From Nymphaea colorata (Eukaryota > Streptophyta > Magnoliopsida > Nymphaeales > Nymphaeaceae): 64,000 nucleotides of DNA. The notes under the pieces were generated by a model. It did no database searches and was not told the DNA's origin. It saw only the letters and a program-made list of their open reading frames with translations. The position numbers and the translations under genes are program-made. Shown here in pieces: positions 36,001 to 47,259 of this stretch (the stretch's first letter is position 1; each line of letters opens with the position of its first letter). The stretch lies in assembly GCF_008831285.2 (NCBI RefSeq), contig NC_045145.1, positions 17,128,040-17,192,039 of the forward strand, given 5' to 3'.

Positions 36001-37658
36001 AATTTTGGAGAAACACAAATAAATAAGAAAACCGCAGAAAGATATACTAAAACGATTAAATAAATCTAGAAGCTCACCAGATTCAGTAGAGTTAAATTTG
36101 GGTAAGGAACCACTGGAAGTATGTAGATGAATATTTCCAATTAACTCTTTCTTCCTGCTTTGGTACTCCTGTAAAAGAATGTACATTAACAAGTCCAACT
36201 GAATCTTACGAAAGGTTTTGGTCTCTAACAGTCTAAGATCAGAAAAAGAAAAAAAAAAAACAAAGAGAAAAAAGAAGTAGAAAAGAGCAAATATCTGTTG
36301 GAAGGCATTTTATTTGTCAGTATTTCTCCCATAACTCGGAAAATTGACATTCTGAAATTCATAGGAGATTTTTTTTTTTCAAAGTTTATCATTACCTGGA
36401 TAGAAGGTTAGGAAAACGAGAAGCATAGGAATCAGGGCAGGGATGAACTTACCGCAACTGTTATTTCCTCATCGATTTCCCGGTTAGCTGGAAAATCCGA
36501 AAAAGAAAAGAAAAATATTTGTTAATTGAACTGGGAGAAGAAAATGCAGGAGAACACAAGATATAATATGAAGAAGAAACGTACTGTACAGAACACAAGA
36601 AAGAAGTAGATGAGTTCATGGAACATACTGTTCACTCCTACCTAAAACTATTAAAAAAAATCTAATTGAAAGAGTCAAATGGTACAGAAGAACAGAGAAA
36701 GAGTTTTTGAATTTAAACCAAGAAAAGAAAATGGATGACAAGGGAAACTCGAAAAAAACCCTTAGTACCCAATAATTTCATCAATGAAGCCAAGACGGGG
36801 AATCACTCATAGTCTTATTATAGAATAAGACATAAGAGAATAAGTGCGTTCAACCTCCCATTTCTAGATGAAGCTTAGACACATAATTAGAAAGGTAAAT
36901 AGGAGATCTTGCAGAAGGAAAAGAAAATGCTGAAAAATCCCCACTCCGCATCCGACTCAATCACGGAAAATAAAGTATATTAACAAAATATGTTCCTCCA
37001 GAAAATCCGAAGATAATGACAAAAAAACATTTAAAAAAAAAACAATTTCAGGAATGAAAAAAAAAAAGTTCTTAATTCCTATTTCAGTTGCAGCTTTTTG
37101 AATAAATAATAAAGGAAATCGACTGGTAGAAAAGTAATAACCTTGAAGAACTAAAACTAATAAAACGGAGGAAAAAGGGAAAACAAGAAGTCGGGGGTAG
37201 AAAATCAGAGTACTTGGATATCATATGAACAACGTACGAAAATGTTCTAAAGTTTTAAACGTGAAAGTGCCAAAAGTTGTTCCAATCCGTCAAATTCAAA
37301 AGAAATTCATTCCCTGGAACGACCGCCACAGCTTCCCAATCTCCGAAAGAGAGAAAAACACAGGAACTCGTAGAGGTGGAATGCAAAATAGGAAAGAAGA
37401 ACTAAAATGCAATGAAAAGCCCATTTCCTTCACTGGAGCGTGCACCTAACACCTCCGGTATCTCTTCAAAGGACATAAAAACGAGAACGTTGAAATCAAA
37501 ATCCGTCCAAACTGCAAAAGTTTACGTGATCCCCTCAAATGCGGACCGCTTCACTCACCGGGAAACTGAGTGAACGTCCCTAGCCTCTCCTTGAAGAGTA
37601 TGAGAGGAGAGACGACGGTGACGAAGAGCAGAAACGACACGATCCTCCTCGAAATCAT
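33035..37658 (-). CDS. GAUT4: GT8 galacturonosyltransferase, GAUT4-like, 8 exons
   Basis: Exons on the minus strand: 37658-37559, 36487-36453, 36168-36078, 35996-35623, 35245-34995, 34472-34115, 34011-33436 and 33310-33035. They join into 686 residues. A signal anchor (SFLLFVTVVSPLILF) lies at residues 8-22, typical of a Golgi type II protein. A variable stem to about residue 215 is followed by the conserved MKDQLIRARVY, DCSGVVKKLRAML and the GT8 domain. The metal-binding LFLDDD has its DDD at about 511-513, and HYNGNMKPW is near 648. The end CNINP matches GAUT4. The family adds galacturonic acid from UDP-GalA to homogalacturonan. The protein is 70 residues longer than Arabidopsis GAUT4 (616), all in the stem, so GAUT3 remains possible. 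The exon at 35245 has a NAGNAG acceptor. Confidence 0.92.
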
Positions 37659-37669
37659 CCTTCTCCTGT

Positions 37670-39570
37670 CCTCAGTCACGCGCCACGGGAACTCCTCCTT
37701 CTAGCCGTCTCCACCACTAGAGGCGGCTAACAGAGACCTCTGTGAGGACGCAGTCATTCATTATCCTGAAACGAGAAGCGGCCGAAAACCATTCGGAAAA
37801 CCGCCTGTCGTTGCCTTCATCTCCTTCCCGTATCCCCGTTCCGATTTTCTCTCGGGCGTACGCCAGCATGGCTGACTCCGGGAAGCAGGCGCTTATATAT
37901 GCTGGTCAGGCCAACTGGCTCCCCCCGTGGTGGCGGTGCCGGTGCCGAAGGAGGGGGCAGCGGGTGGGGGTTGGTTTAATTGAATCCGACCCGTACTGGG
38001 TTGAGTTGCATCTCGATCCGGTCACGAACGAGATCTGGAAAACGATGACATTATTATTATTGGACATGGAGCTGATTAGCATCCCCGCCTAGTTTTATTA
38101 AGATCTGATTTTTTTTTTTTTTTTAGTTTCAAGAAGTACGAAAAACGAATTTTTTTAACGGAATATGGAATGCCAACTAATGTTTCAAATTGGATGTATT
38201 TTTTATTATCACATTCGCTTCATCAGATGTTTCAAATTGGATGTATTTTTTTATCATTTCACATACTCGATTTCGAATTGAAAATACTGATGAAGAAAGA
38301 TCTACACATCCATTTATAATAAATTTACGTGATATACATCCACTTGTAGTTTATTTACAATCAGAATCCGTTCTTGAATCGGTGTCTGACTTTGAGATAC
38401 ACAACCAAATCCCAAGGTCTAACAAGAATAGACATTTATAGTATTTTGTTTGAAGCTAAATCAGATTGCAAATCCAAATCCGAATCTAGTTGGATATTAT
38501 TTCAAATAGAAACCGAGTTTGAGTGAACGTCGTCTGTTTCTTATTTTCAGGCTTAAACACGTGTGTTTCAGATGTTCACCATGAGAATTATTTGAACTTT
38601 GAATTCATGCAAAATCAACCATCGAAAAAGCTGCATCGATCCTAAATCTGCAAGATGAAATGAAAGCAAATGTTTTGTTTTTGCTGTTTTTGCCATCGGA
38701 CTGGCGGAAAGGCTGATGACAGTCCAGCCATCAATCGGTGAACACTACTCTTCTGGACTGATTACCATGAACAGTACTCTCAAATGATAGAGTCGAACGA
38801 TAAGTCCGAATGTTGTTCTTTATTATTTGATATGAAATATTGTCGACATTCACGGATGCTATGCACAACATTAGTGGGAACTCGCCGCTGAGTTGGTCTC
38901 AAATACTGCACCCGTTCAATTGTTCTAAAAAAGAATTGATATGGTTCCTTATTGAGGTATTGCTGAGCACAACCATTGTTGACATTCAAAACATACTTTA
39001 AAATTTTAAGTTTCACCTTTTTTTTTTCACATTTATGGGCAATGGGCGTGCCATTCTACCAAGAAGATACAATGTAAATGATGATCCATCTAGTGACGTA
39101 ACAGTTGCAGGCCAAGCAGATACAATCACAGGAAAAATCACACCTTGAAGACAATCTTTATATTCTTATTCTCCTCATCCCAATAGCCTGCATGCTTTTT
39201 CTTAGTCAGGATCATCACTGAGTCATGTTGCACGCCTGCTGTCTGAAACAGATGCAGGCTGCATTCATATGCACGGCAGCCTGACGACAGGCTCGTTAAT
39301 CAACAGAGCAGTTGAATCCTACTGCACCTCATTAATGGTTGCCCCCAAATAATACTAGTTAATAATAAATATGAACTTCACCATGTCAAACTATGCTACG
39401 GCCTAAAATCAACAACTTTTAAAGAGAGATTTAAATTCAAAAGGAAAGTTACTCAGATGGTCAGGCCCCATTTTATGTATACAGCCACAGGAAAAGGAGA
39501 CGTTATTTTTTTTTTTTACAAACACAACCTGCACATAACATGGAATTCGCTGCTAATTTATCCCTGCAAC
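37670..39570. other. GAUT upstream region and intergenic
   Basis: The first 400 bases are GC-rich and should contain the GAUT promoter and leader. A + strand frame at 37742-38092 crosses this region but looks like no known protein. A near-duplicate pair, TTTCAAATTGGATGTATTTT at about 38183 and 38230, is a short tandem duplication. The rest is AT-rich and without a gene. Confidence 0.5.
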
Positions 39571-39580
39571 ATACATACAT

Positions 39581-40051
39581 TCAAGAGGGCGCGCCAACTT
39601 GAACCTTCTTCTGGACCTGACCATCTGCAGAGAGGATCGTGTCGGGCCCTTTCGCCTCAAAACCAGCTTCCGTTACCATGGTTGGGCCACCATCCATCCC
39701 ACGAACAGATTTCTGCAAAGATGGTTTCCTTGTCAAGGACCGGTAGATCCACGAGAAAGCGGAAATGCCGGCGATCGCCATTAGCGTCGCGAGGGCGAAG
39801 GCGGTGACGGCGCCGCCGAGGAGGACGGCGGCGGGGACTATGAGGGGGCTGAAGATCAGGAGGAGAGGGGATGCCAAGAGCAGGACGGCGAAGGAAGCAA
39901 AGAGCGAAAGGCACATCATGGCTAGCAGAGGACAGGCGATAGCCAGTGAAGCCGTGGTGGCGTACAAGACTGTAGAGCCCTTCATCTGACCCTCGCCACT
40001 CCTTCTCAGTATTCCCCTTGTCTGATAAACTTGCGCTCTCCGATCGGCCAT
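39581..40051 (-). CDS. Oleosin family oil-body protein
   Basis: An intronless 156-residue frame from ATG 40051. A short hydrophilic basic N-terminus (about 1-26) is followed by a long hydrophobic hairpin from about 27 to 102. At its centre is PLLLIFSPLIVP (residues 62-73), a perfect PX5SPX3P proline knot, the hallmark of oleosins. The Arg/Lys-rich C-terminal part (RSLTRKPSLQKS) and a hydrophilic tail follow. Oleosins insert the hairpin into the triacylglycerol core of lipid droplets, cover the surface with their amphipathic ends, and are targeted from the ER. Compared with the seed types the C-terminal tail is short and lacks a clear amphipathic repeat, so this may be a universal or non-seed member (inference). 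No seed promoter element was established. Confidence 0.92.
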   Translation of the reverse strand: MADRRAQVYQTRGILRRSGEGQMKGSTVLYATTASLAIACPLLAMMCLSLFASFAVLLLASPLLLIFSPLIVPAAVLLGGAVTAFALATLMAIAGISAFSWIYRSLTRKPSLQKSVRGMDGGPTMVTEAGFEAKGPDTILSADGQVQKKVQVGAPS

Positions 40052-40059
40052 TCTCTTAC

Positions 40060-41740
40060 CCTTGCTCTCTCCCTTTCTCTATATCTCCCCCTTCTTCATG
40101 ATAGCCATTGTCAAGGCAACGTGTGAAAGGATCTTGACACGTTTCGGGTGATGATGCACGTGTTATATCCACGTTTTGCCTGCCCTTCTAACTATGGTTA
40201 TGAGAATTTTGTGCAGGGGAGACGCCGGTTCATTTCACGGTTTTAACCAAGGTTACATGTCCCAAACACAGCAAATAAAGTGGTTCTGTATATTCTTTTT
40301 CTGCAAATTTTATACAACTTGCATTGGTAACTGCACATTCAGAACAGAAATGAGAAAAATATAATGCATAAACCTACGTTCATTAAATACATGTAACGGA
40401 ACAGAAAGATATATATGTAAATCCAATCTCAGATCGTCCCATCTACATTAGCTAATATGGCATAAGAGTCGATTCATACTGGACCCTCTACCCGCAATAA
40501 CATGATAAAGAAAAGAAAAAACAGGGAGATAATCCATGGCATCGAATTCACATTGAGATCCAAAGTCTTCATTGTTTAACATGTCAAGTTCAACTCCCGA
40601 GTTGATCAGAACTCTGTACCCAACCCCGGTTCCATATAATTTTAAATCCAAAACCTGAAGTCTGAGCAGTTCAGATCTGAATATGTTCGAAATATTGTGG
40701 CATGCAAACGCAAGCCCTCAGTCAGTCCCTGCCATCTACACTAACTAATGGCAGTACTAAGAGTCGATTCATATCGGATCCTCAACTTGTGACAGCCACA
40801 CGTCAAGGACACAACAGGGAGAGGACCCATAGTAAAATATAAGCTGTACTTCAGACCCGTGGTACAAAAATGACAAACGGCAGCAAAATACAAGCTGTTA
40901 AAAGACATGTTAAAAAAAAAAAAGAAAAAAAAAAACTCTAAAACAAAAAAAGAAGAGCCACCAGATCTTTCAATGAAACCATCCAACTTAGATAGTAAGC
41001 ATGTTATAGATATATGTGAATATAGAGACTGTAAAATGATCCATCCTATGGAGAAAGAGAAAAAATAAAGGGATTACTTTTAGAAAATGCAAATATAGTT
41101 CACATGTCACTTCTTAAGTTCAAAGTTGATGTTTACCCCATAGTTGATGTTTAAGAAACAAGAAACAGAACTTGGTAGCAGAATTACAAATCAACATCAA
41201 CATTCTTGTAATTTAACATCTGTCATATTATTAGCATGTCTCGGTTCGTGTACAACAAAAGCCACAAAACAGTTATACTCTATGGCTGATGTGAACGATG
41301 AATGCTTGAATAATGTTACAAAACTATTGTCAGATTCCTGGTGCAACAAATAAGATCTGGCGCATCTGCCTATCCTCAAGCTCAATTCCGCATGAAGCCA
41401 AATAAACAAATATTATCAAATGTTACAGGACAAAATTTGCACCACTTTAACTCTGACCCTAGTGACAAACTACCTCTACCATGAAATGGTGGCGACTCCG
41501 TGCTGAATGAAAATTTCAGCAAAATCTGGCATTATTTGATGAAAATTGTGTTCATGAAGGGACTTAAACAGCAGCCTCTCCTGAATAAAGACCTGAACCA
41601 ATAAGCGAAATTTCTTGGCACAAGCATTGATTAAGCCAGTCTTGAAATCAGCCTACATAGACAAGGTTCAGTTGTCATGTAAAAATCAAACTATCCAACA
41701 TTCAATATTTATAAGACAGAAAATCAAACTAAATTGACTT
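40060..41740. other. Oleosin upstream region and COX15 3' flank
   Basis: There is no gene apart from the repeat noted at 40441. From about 41200 to 41747 the sequence is COX15 3' UTR or flank; the proof of unity is that this block was copied together with the last COX15 exon to 26.4-27.1 kb. Confidence 0.5.
40441..40830. repeat. Diverged local duplication, about 290 bp apart
   Basis: CCATCTACATTAGCTAATATGG near 40439 (through TAAGAGTCGATTCATACTGG) is repeated near 40731 (through TAAGAGTCGATTCATATCGG). The copies are in the same orientation with several differences. No coding function is seen. Confidence 0.6.
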
Positions 41741-41747
41741 ACAAGGT

Positions 41748-44001
41748 TTACCTACCGGATTTAGGTAATGAAGCCAAAGACTTGAGAAGGGCAGGAGACG
41801 GCTTCCTGACCGTGTGGGTAAGGATGACCATCATTGTTAACAATGTCAATGCCCCAGCTTGGTGTGCGGTTCCCAGGGAAACAGGAACGTATGAAAGAAG
41901 AGTGGAAATGCCGAGTGTAACCTGCACAATAAATGTGGGAAAAAGGGGCGTGGGTAAAGTTTGTTCAGCCCAAGAAAAATGAGAGATCTATTCACTTCCA
42001 GAGAAATGCCAACAGAGTGCAATCAAATGGCCTACAGCAACAAAGGCAGACGAACAGACCGTGCAGTGGCCTACCAATAAACTACATCTGTTATGTAAAG
42101 ACTAAAGAGCCGCAGGGTCCAATGCACTTGGCTGATTCTAGAATTCAACTCCACGTAAGAGGTTTTTTTCTAGTAATGTGAAGCATGATGACTCTAGAAA
42201 GTGCAGAATTTCAAGTGAAAATATTTATGAAGTAAACATCCAGAAATGGTACTGCTTTTCTTTGACTGGAATTTTGGCAACAGCAATTAGCATGACGGCT
42301 GTTCAATGGTTGACAGAAAAAACTAAGCATGAAAGCTGGATCTTCCAAACCACCCTTCTTATTTGAACACCTAAATCTAAATGGTATCCCACTTTACGTT
42401 GTATGTCCAGTGATTCAGATACGGAGCTGTAATGAAGCTGCAACTTTCATAGTTCATACAGAGCAGTAAAATAGAATTAGAGTATCATCCTACAAAACAG
42501 AAAATTCACCTGCAAAGCAGCCATGCCAAGAGTACTCCCAATCAGGGAACGGATTCCTGGATGCATGTCCAATTTTCTTGTTGCAAACCACATTGCCCCA
42601 ATAGCGAACAGTGTTGCTGTTGCAAGAATTCGGTGATCAAACTGCAAATGGAATATTAAAAAATAACATAAATATCCAACCAATGTTGCAACAACATATA
42701 TGGATGCAACAAAATTTCTAGTAGCCTGAAGTTTGAGAGCCATACTGCAATAGAAAAATCGAGGGTGCAAACGACTGGATGTAGCATGTGCTACTCCAGA
42801 TCCATTCATACGTCAAATATAAGAAGTGCCAGGTTACAAATGCACTGGAAGATAAAATGAGCATACCACTAGATAAAAAGTTTACACATCCAATGCACTG
42901 GAAGATAAAATGAGCATACCACTAGATAAAAAGTTTACACATCCCTTACATCTTAGCAATGTAAGAGGAGGAACAGTTACCTGAACCATTGATGTATTCT
43001 CAAAGAAATTACGGAAAATGGGTTTCAGCTCAAAAATGTCATCTGGAACCCATGTATCTCCCATCTTTGGGAATGTATTGTACGCGCGACCCTGGTAAAG
43101 GATGCATTAGTCAAAAACGGCTATCATTACAAAATCCAAAGGCAAGAAGAAAGATGAGAACAGCATTCTCCCATACCGCATCATTTCCTGCAACAAAAGC
43201 TCCAGAGACAGAAGTGATGCCTACCAAAATGCTTACAGGTATAACAAACCTGCGCACTTTAGCAGCTCCGCGAACCCAGTCTATTGTTCCAGTGGGTGGT
43301 TGTGGCATAACAACTGAAAGTCCAGTCCACAGCATGCCACAGTAAATTACAAAAGCAGATGTAAGATGTGCAGCCAGGCGATATGCACTCACCCTAGGTT
43401 CCACATACTCGGACACAGGTTCCTGTGGAGTGTGGATACTCACAGGTGAATATACAGTTGAATTAGTAAATGACTTTCAACAATTAATTTTACTTGAAAC
43501 ACTTACCTCGAGACCACTCTTCACCATCCACCAACCAACAAATCCCTGCCCACCACCCAGTGCAAAGAGAGTGGCAAGCCTTAATCCTAATTGGCGGGTG
43601 ATGTATCCTTTAGCAAGAAAGTACGTGAAAGGCACAGCAAAAATAATGCCCAATCCCCTTCCCCACATTCGATGTGCATATTCCATCCAATATATGAACT
43701 TGAAATCTTGTACATTCATGCCTCTGTGTACCCTGTGCAGTGTCATATAGCACGTATCAATGAAATGAATACATAGCATATCCCTCTGAGATATTGCAAT
43801 AATATTTCCCTATGGATAACTTGAGACTGACATCACACATATGATATTCAGCATCAAATTCATCAAAAAATGAGTTTTAGAATAAAAAAACATAATATTA
43901 TTAAAAGAGGAATATCAAAAAATGAATTACAGCGTGTGCGTGAGAGAGAGAGAGAGATTGGCAAAATAATACCCCTCAAAAATATACATATTTTCTGTGT
44001 A

Positions 44002-44061
<60 letters not shown>

Positions 44062-47000
44062 AAGTTCTTCAAGAAGATCCAGATATTAAGAGGCGTGACT
44101 ATGATAACCAACCAGCTTCCTCATGTTCTTCAACATCATAAATTACTGCAATAAGTGGGATCAGTTCATGCAATTTAACTGTGCATCCCCTCTTGCATTC
44201 CATCTGGCACATGCAGATATTCTGGAACAACTAACTAAATCATCATAGCAACAACTGACATCAGACAACACAATTTAACCGTGCTGCCTCTTTCTATTGC
44301 CAATATGTATGCAGACTAACCAGATATTTGTCATATTATCTAGCTTTTCACTATATATGCCTATTTAAAAACTAACTTTTAGGTTTTGAAGTTTCATGCA
44401 GAAGTCTCAATGCCAATTTTGCCACATGGATAGCAAAAAGAACTATGTCACATAGGTATGGGAATGGGTGCTGGTGCGGGTACGGACTATTTTCAAAAAA
44501 ATTGACTGTGCAGGTATATATATATATATAAACAAGAAGAAATACTTAAAAAGTATATATCAACATAAACAAATAAACAACATAGAAAATATATATCAAT
44601 GGCTCTTGCAGCAGTGTGTTTAAGAAACCTATGAAAAACTTTAAAGTTTAAACATAATGGACAACCCAGCAGCCTCCTAGACAGTCAAATATGAACATCA
44701 GTCGAATTTTCACATTGTAGAACTAGAATCTATGCGCTAAATGTTGAACTGGAATGGCCGAGTTACAGAAAATGCAGGATTTAGCCACAAATACAGAAAA
44801 TATCGGAACGACTCAGCATTGTAGAAGTGGGACAATATGATTTTTGAAGAAGAGAAAGAAGATTAAAAATAACAAACCAGTAAAAGAAAAAAAAACAAAA
44901 ATACTACTAAGAACAACAATAAAAAGAAAAATAGTTTGTAACACCCCAAAAATTTAGTCTCACATTGAAGATTGTGAGGGATCTTTAAGGACTTATAAAG
45001 GGGGTTATTGAATAGATGGCTGTCCTGATTCCTTTCCTTTTTGAGGTTGGAGCCGTAATTGCTAAGGGCGGGTTGAGATCCGCCGAACCAGGGGCCCAAG
45101 CCCAAGAGTGGGTCGGGTTGTTACATAGTTGATGCAGGAAGCTTGCCGGAGGTCACCGGAAGTCATTGGACGTCAACGGAGGTCGACAAAAGAAATGTCG
45201 CCCAAATCAGCCAACATTGGCCCAAATCGTTTCCGCTGGAGGTAGCTGCAGGAGGCACTGGAGTTGTTCCTAACCAAACAACAGTGGAGAAAAGCAAAAC
45301 AGAGCCTTCGCTGGAGTTCTGTCGAGGCTCTGTGTTTTTGAAAGGAAATACAAAAAAAACCCTAATTTTGAGACAAAATGGAGTTTGTTTCTTAACATAT
45401 ACGGACCCAGGCACGTTGACCGTGCCTGGTATGTGTTGACCCATAGTCGGGCCGCATCCGACTGCGTACCTGTACCCATACTAGTGTCGCACCCGACCAT
45501 TATGGGTACTCCACCAAAATTAACGTACCCATGTTACAAAGCCTATAAATGAAAATTTTGAGGGACCCAAATCCTTTTCCATTCCAATGAATCCATCCCA
45601 ACATAACAATGTCCATGGGACAGTAACCCACAATCGGCCACCACCGGTGACAATGGACTAACACCTGTGTGCTTTAGATTCCCTGAACAAACATCCTCCA
45701 AGCATAGGCAGCTGTGTTTAGATTCTAAGAACTTGGCATTCAAAAAGCCCCTGTCGGCTGTCACATAACTCACTGTTATGCATAATTGATAAAGTGTATA
45801 TGAAACAGAAAAACCATGTAAGTAGGAAATTAGTCCTATTGTTGGATATTTGTTCACTAACTCCTTTCCATGTATCCTAGTGCAACACAGATGTTTCTGA
45901 TCAGAATCATCATACAAAACTGCACCATTCAATGGAACCATAATTCAAAATAGAAGCAAATAGATCTTCGATATGAAATTAAAACGATCAATAAAATTTT
46001 AGATGGAACAGAATGCTGCCTCACAAACAACCACAGTCCAAATTGCACTGACCTCTTGTACTCAGGAGATTGCTTGTACTTCTCAAACTCTGCATCCCAT
46101 TCTTCCTGAGTGAGAGGAGGAAGCCCTCCAGCAAATTTCCAGTCAGTCATTGAGAGGCCAGACCGTGTAAGCCTTGTTACACCACCAAGCACCACCATGC
46201 TAAAAACCCAAGCAGCACAACCGAAGATCCACATTCCAACCTTTTTTTGTGCTTCAGGCCCCTTTGTTACGAGCATAGATATCCCAGCTTTTGTATATTC
46301 TGCTGAAGAGAGCAAGGTTGACGTAGTAGACATGTTTCTTGATGGTGGGGAATAGAAACCCTGTTCTTATCAAAGCCATAAATTTAGAGACAACACAAAC
46401 AGTTGTCATATTTTCTTCAACACAATTAGTGGCCCAAAAAAGAAAAACAACTAGAGAATCATAAGCCTCAAAGCTGAATTGCTAGTGAAGTAAACATAAA
46501 GTGCAAGAATAAGTAACTTCCAGAAGCAAAGCCATAACTAAGTAATTAATTTTTGCTAATCTTTGGTTCTATCACCAACTTCAAACTTAGCAAAAGCTAA
46601 CAAGAATACAAGGAGGAAATTTTCAAACCTAAAAGAACAGATTAGTAGGAGAAAAATAAGTGAGCTAATTCAAAAGGAAAACAGAGTACACATTAAAACT
46701 ACTAATGTTTCAACAACTGAGGAAATGAAGTAAACTTGGACAAAAGAAAAGCCATCAAATACCAGGGCAGAACAATTTGGCTACAAAGATCAAATATCGC
46801 AAAAAGGAAATGAAACAACAATCACCTAGTAGAAGAAAGAAAACCAACAATTTGGCTACAAAGATCAAATATCAAGAGGGAAATGAAACAACAATCACCT
46901 AGTAGAAGAAAGAAAACCAGCAACGTACTAGAAGGAGACACAAATCAAAATCCAGAGGAAGAATGATGTGCAGACTAATTCAAAAAATAGCAAAGAGCAA

Positions 47001-47248
47001 AAATTGTATAATTGTTTTTTGGTGACTGAAAAGAATACAAAGAGGGAACAAAATGGAAATAAGAAGTTAAGAACTCTAACCTTGTGGATGAACCGGTTGA
47101 AGAAGACGTAGGGGCTTCGCTCAACAACCTCCTTGATGGCGATTGTCTGAGACGAAGCCCTAGAAGCGACCCCAGCCTCAGAAGAAGCCCTACAGAGAAG
47201 AGATGTCCTGCCTCGACGAAGGAGGGAAACCAATCGACTCTGAAACAT
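41748..47248 (-). CDS. COX15: COX15 heme A synthase, mitochondrial, 7 exons
   Basis: Exons on the minus strand: 47248-47081, 46360-46053, 43732-43507, 43422-43177, 43091-42981, 42641-42510 and 41921-41748. They join into 454 residues; plant COX15 is about 460. The Arg-rich start (MFQSRLVSLLRRGR) is a mitochondrial presequence. Several membrane helices follow, with GGVTRLTRSGLSM after the first. The family's heme-ligand histidines are present: EYAH at 179, AAHL at 253, FDHR at 356 and GTAH at 417. The enzyme oxidises the methyl group of heme O to give heme A in the inner membrane, for cytochrome c oxidase. The final exon ends SLPKSGR. Intron 2 (2.3 kb) holds a TA microsatellite and a solo LTR. 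Introns 1 and 5 hold short tandem duplications. Confidence 0.95.
42839..42944. repeat. Two-copy 53-bp tandem duplication in COX15 intron 5
   Basis: A 53-bp unit starting AATGCACTGGAAGATAAAAT is present twice with no visible difference, at 42839-42891 and 42892-42944, between exons 5 and 6. Confidence 0.95.
43996..44060. repeat. TA microsatellite in COX15 intron 2
   Basis: A TATA dinucleotide run of about 55-60 bases, preceded by TGTGTATATATGTA. A GA run lies nearby at 43941-43955. Confidence 0.95.
44937..45125 (+). mobile_element. Solo LTR of a TRIM/SMART-type mini LTR element in COX15 intron 2
   Basis: A 189-bp unit starts TGTAACACCCC and ends GGTTGTTACA, that is TG...CA with short inverted ends. 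It is flanked by a perfect 5-bp target-site duplication TAGTT (44932-44936 and 45126-45130). It is closely related, in opposite orientation, to the two terminal repeats at 58291-58480 and 58554-58742. The intact duplication points to an insertion followed by LTR-LTR recombination. It is non-coding. Confidence 0.88.
46771..46918. repeat. Two-copy 75-bp tandem duplication in COX15 intron 1
   Basis: AACAATTTGGCTACAAAGAT begins copies at 46771 and 46846. They are nearly identical through CACCTAGTAGAAGAAAGAAA, with a few small differences. Confidence 0.9.
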
Positions 47249-47259
47249 CGTTTTTATGC

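Noticed and set aside
37742-38092. + strand 116-codon ORF opposite the GAUT promoter
   Set aside because: Arg/Pro-rich by GC content, no family resemblance, no splice support; more likely a chance frame in a GC-rich leader region.
44450-45545. Possible larger transposon around the solo LTR, with G-rich GGTATGGG.../GTACCCATAC ends
   Set aside because: The two G/C-rich ends only loosely resemble each other when inverted and no target duplication was found, so I could not define an element.
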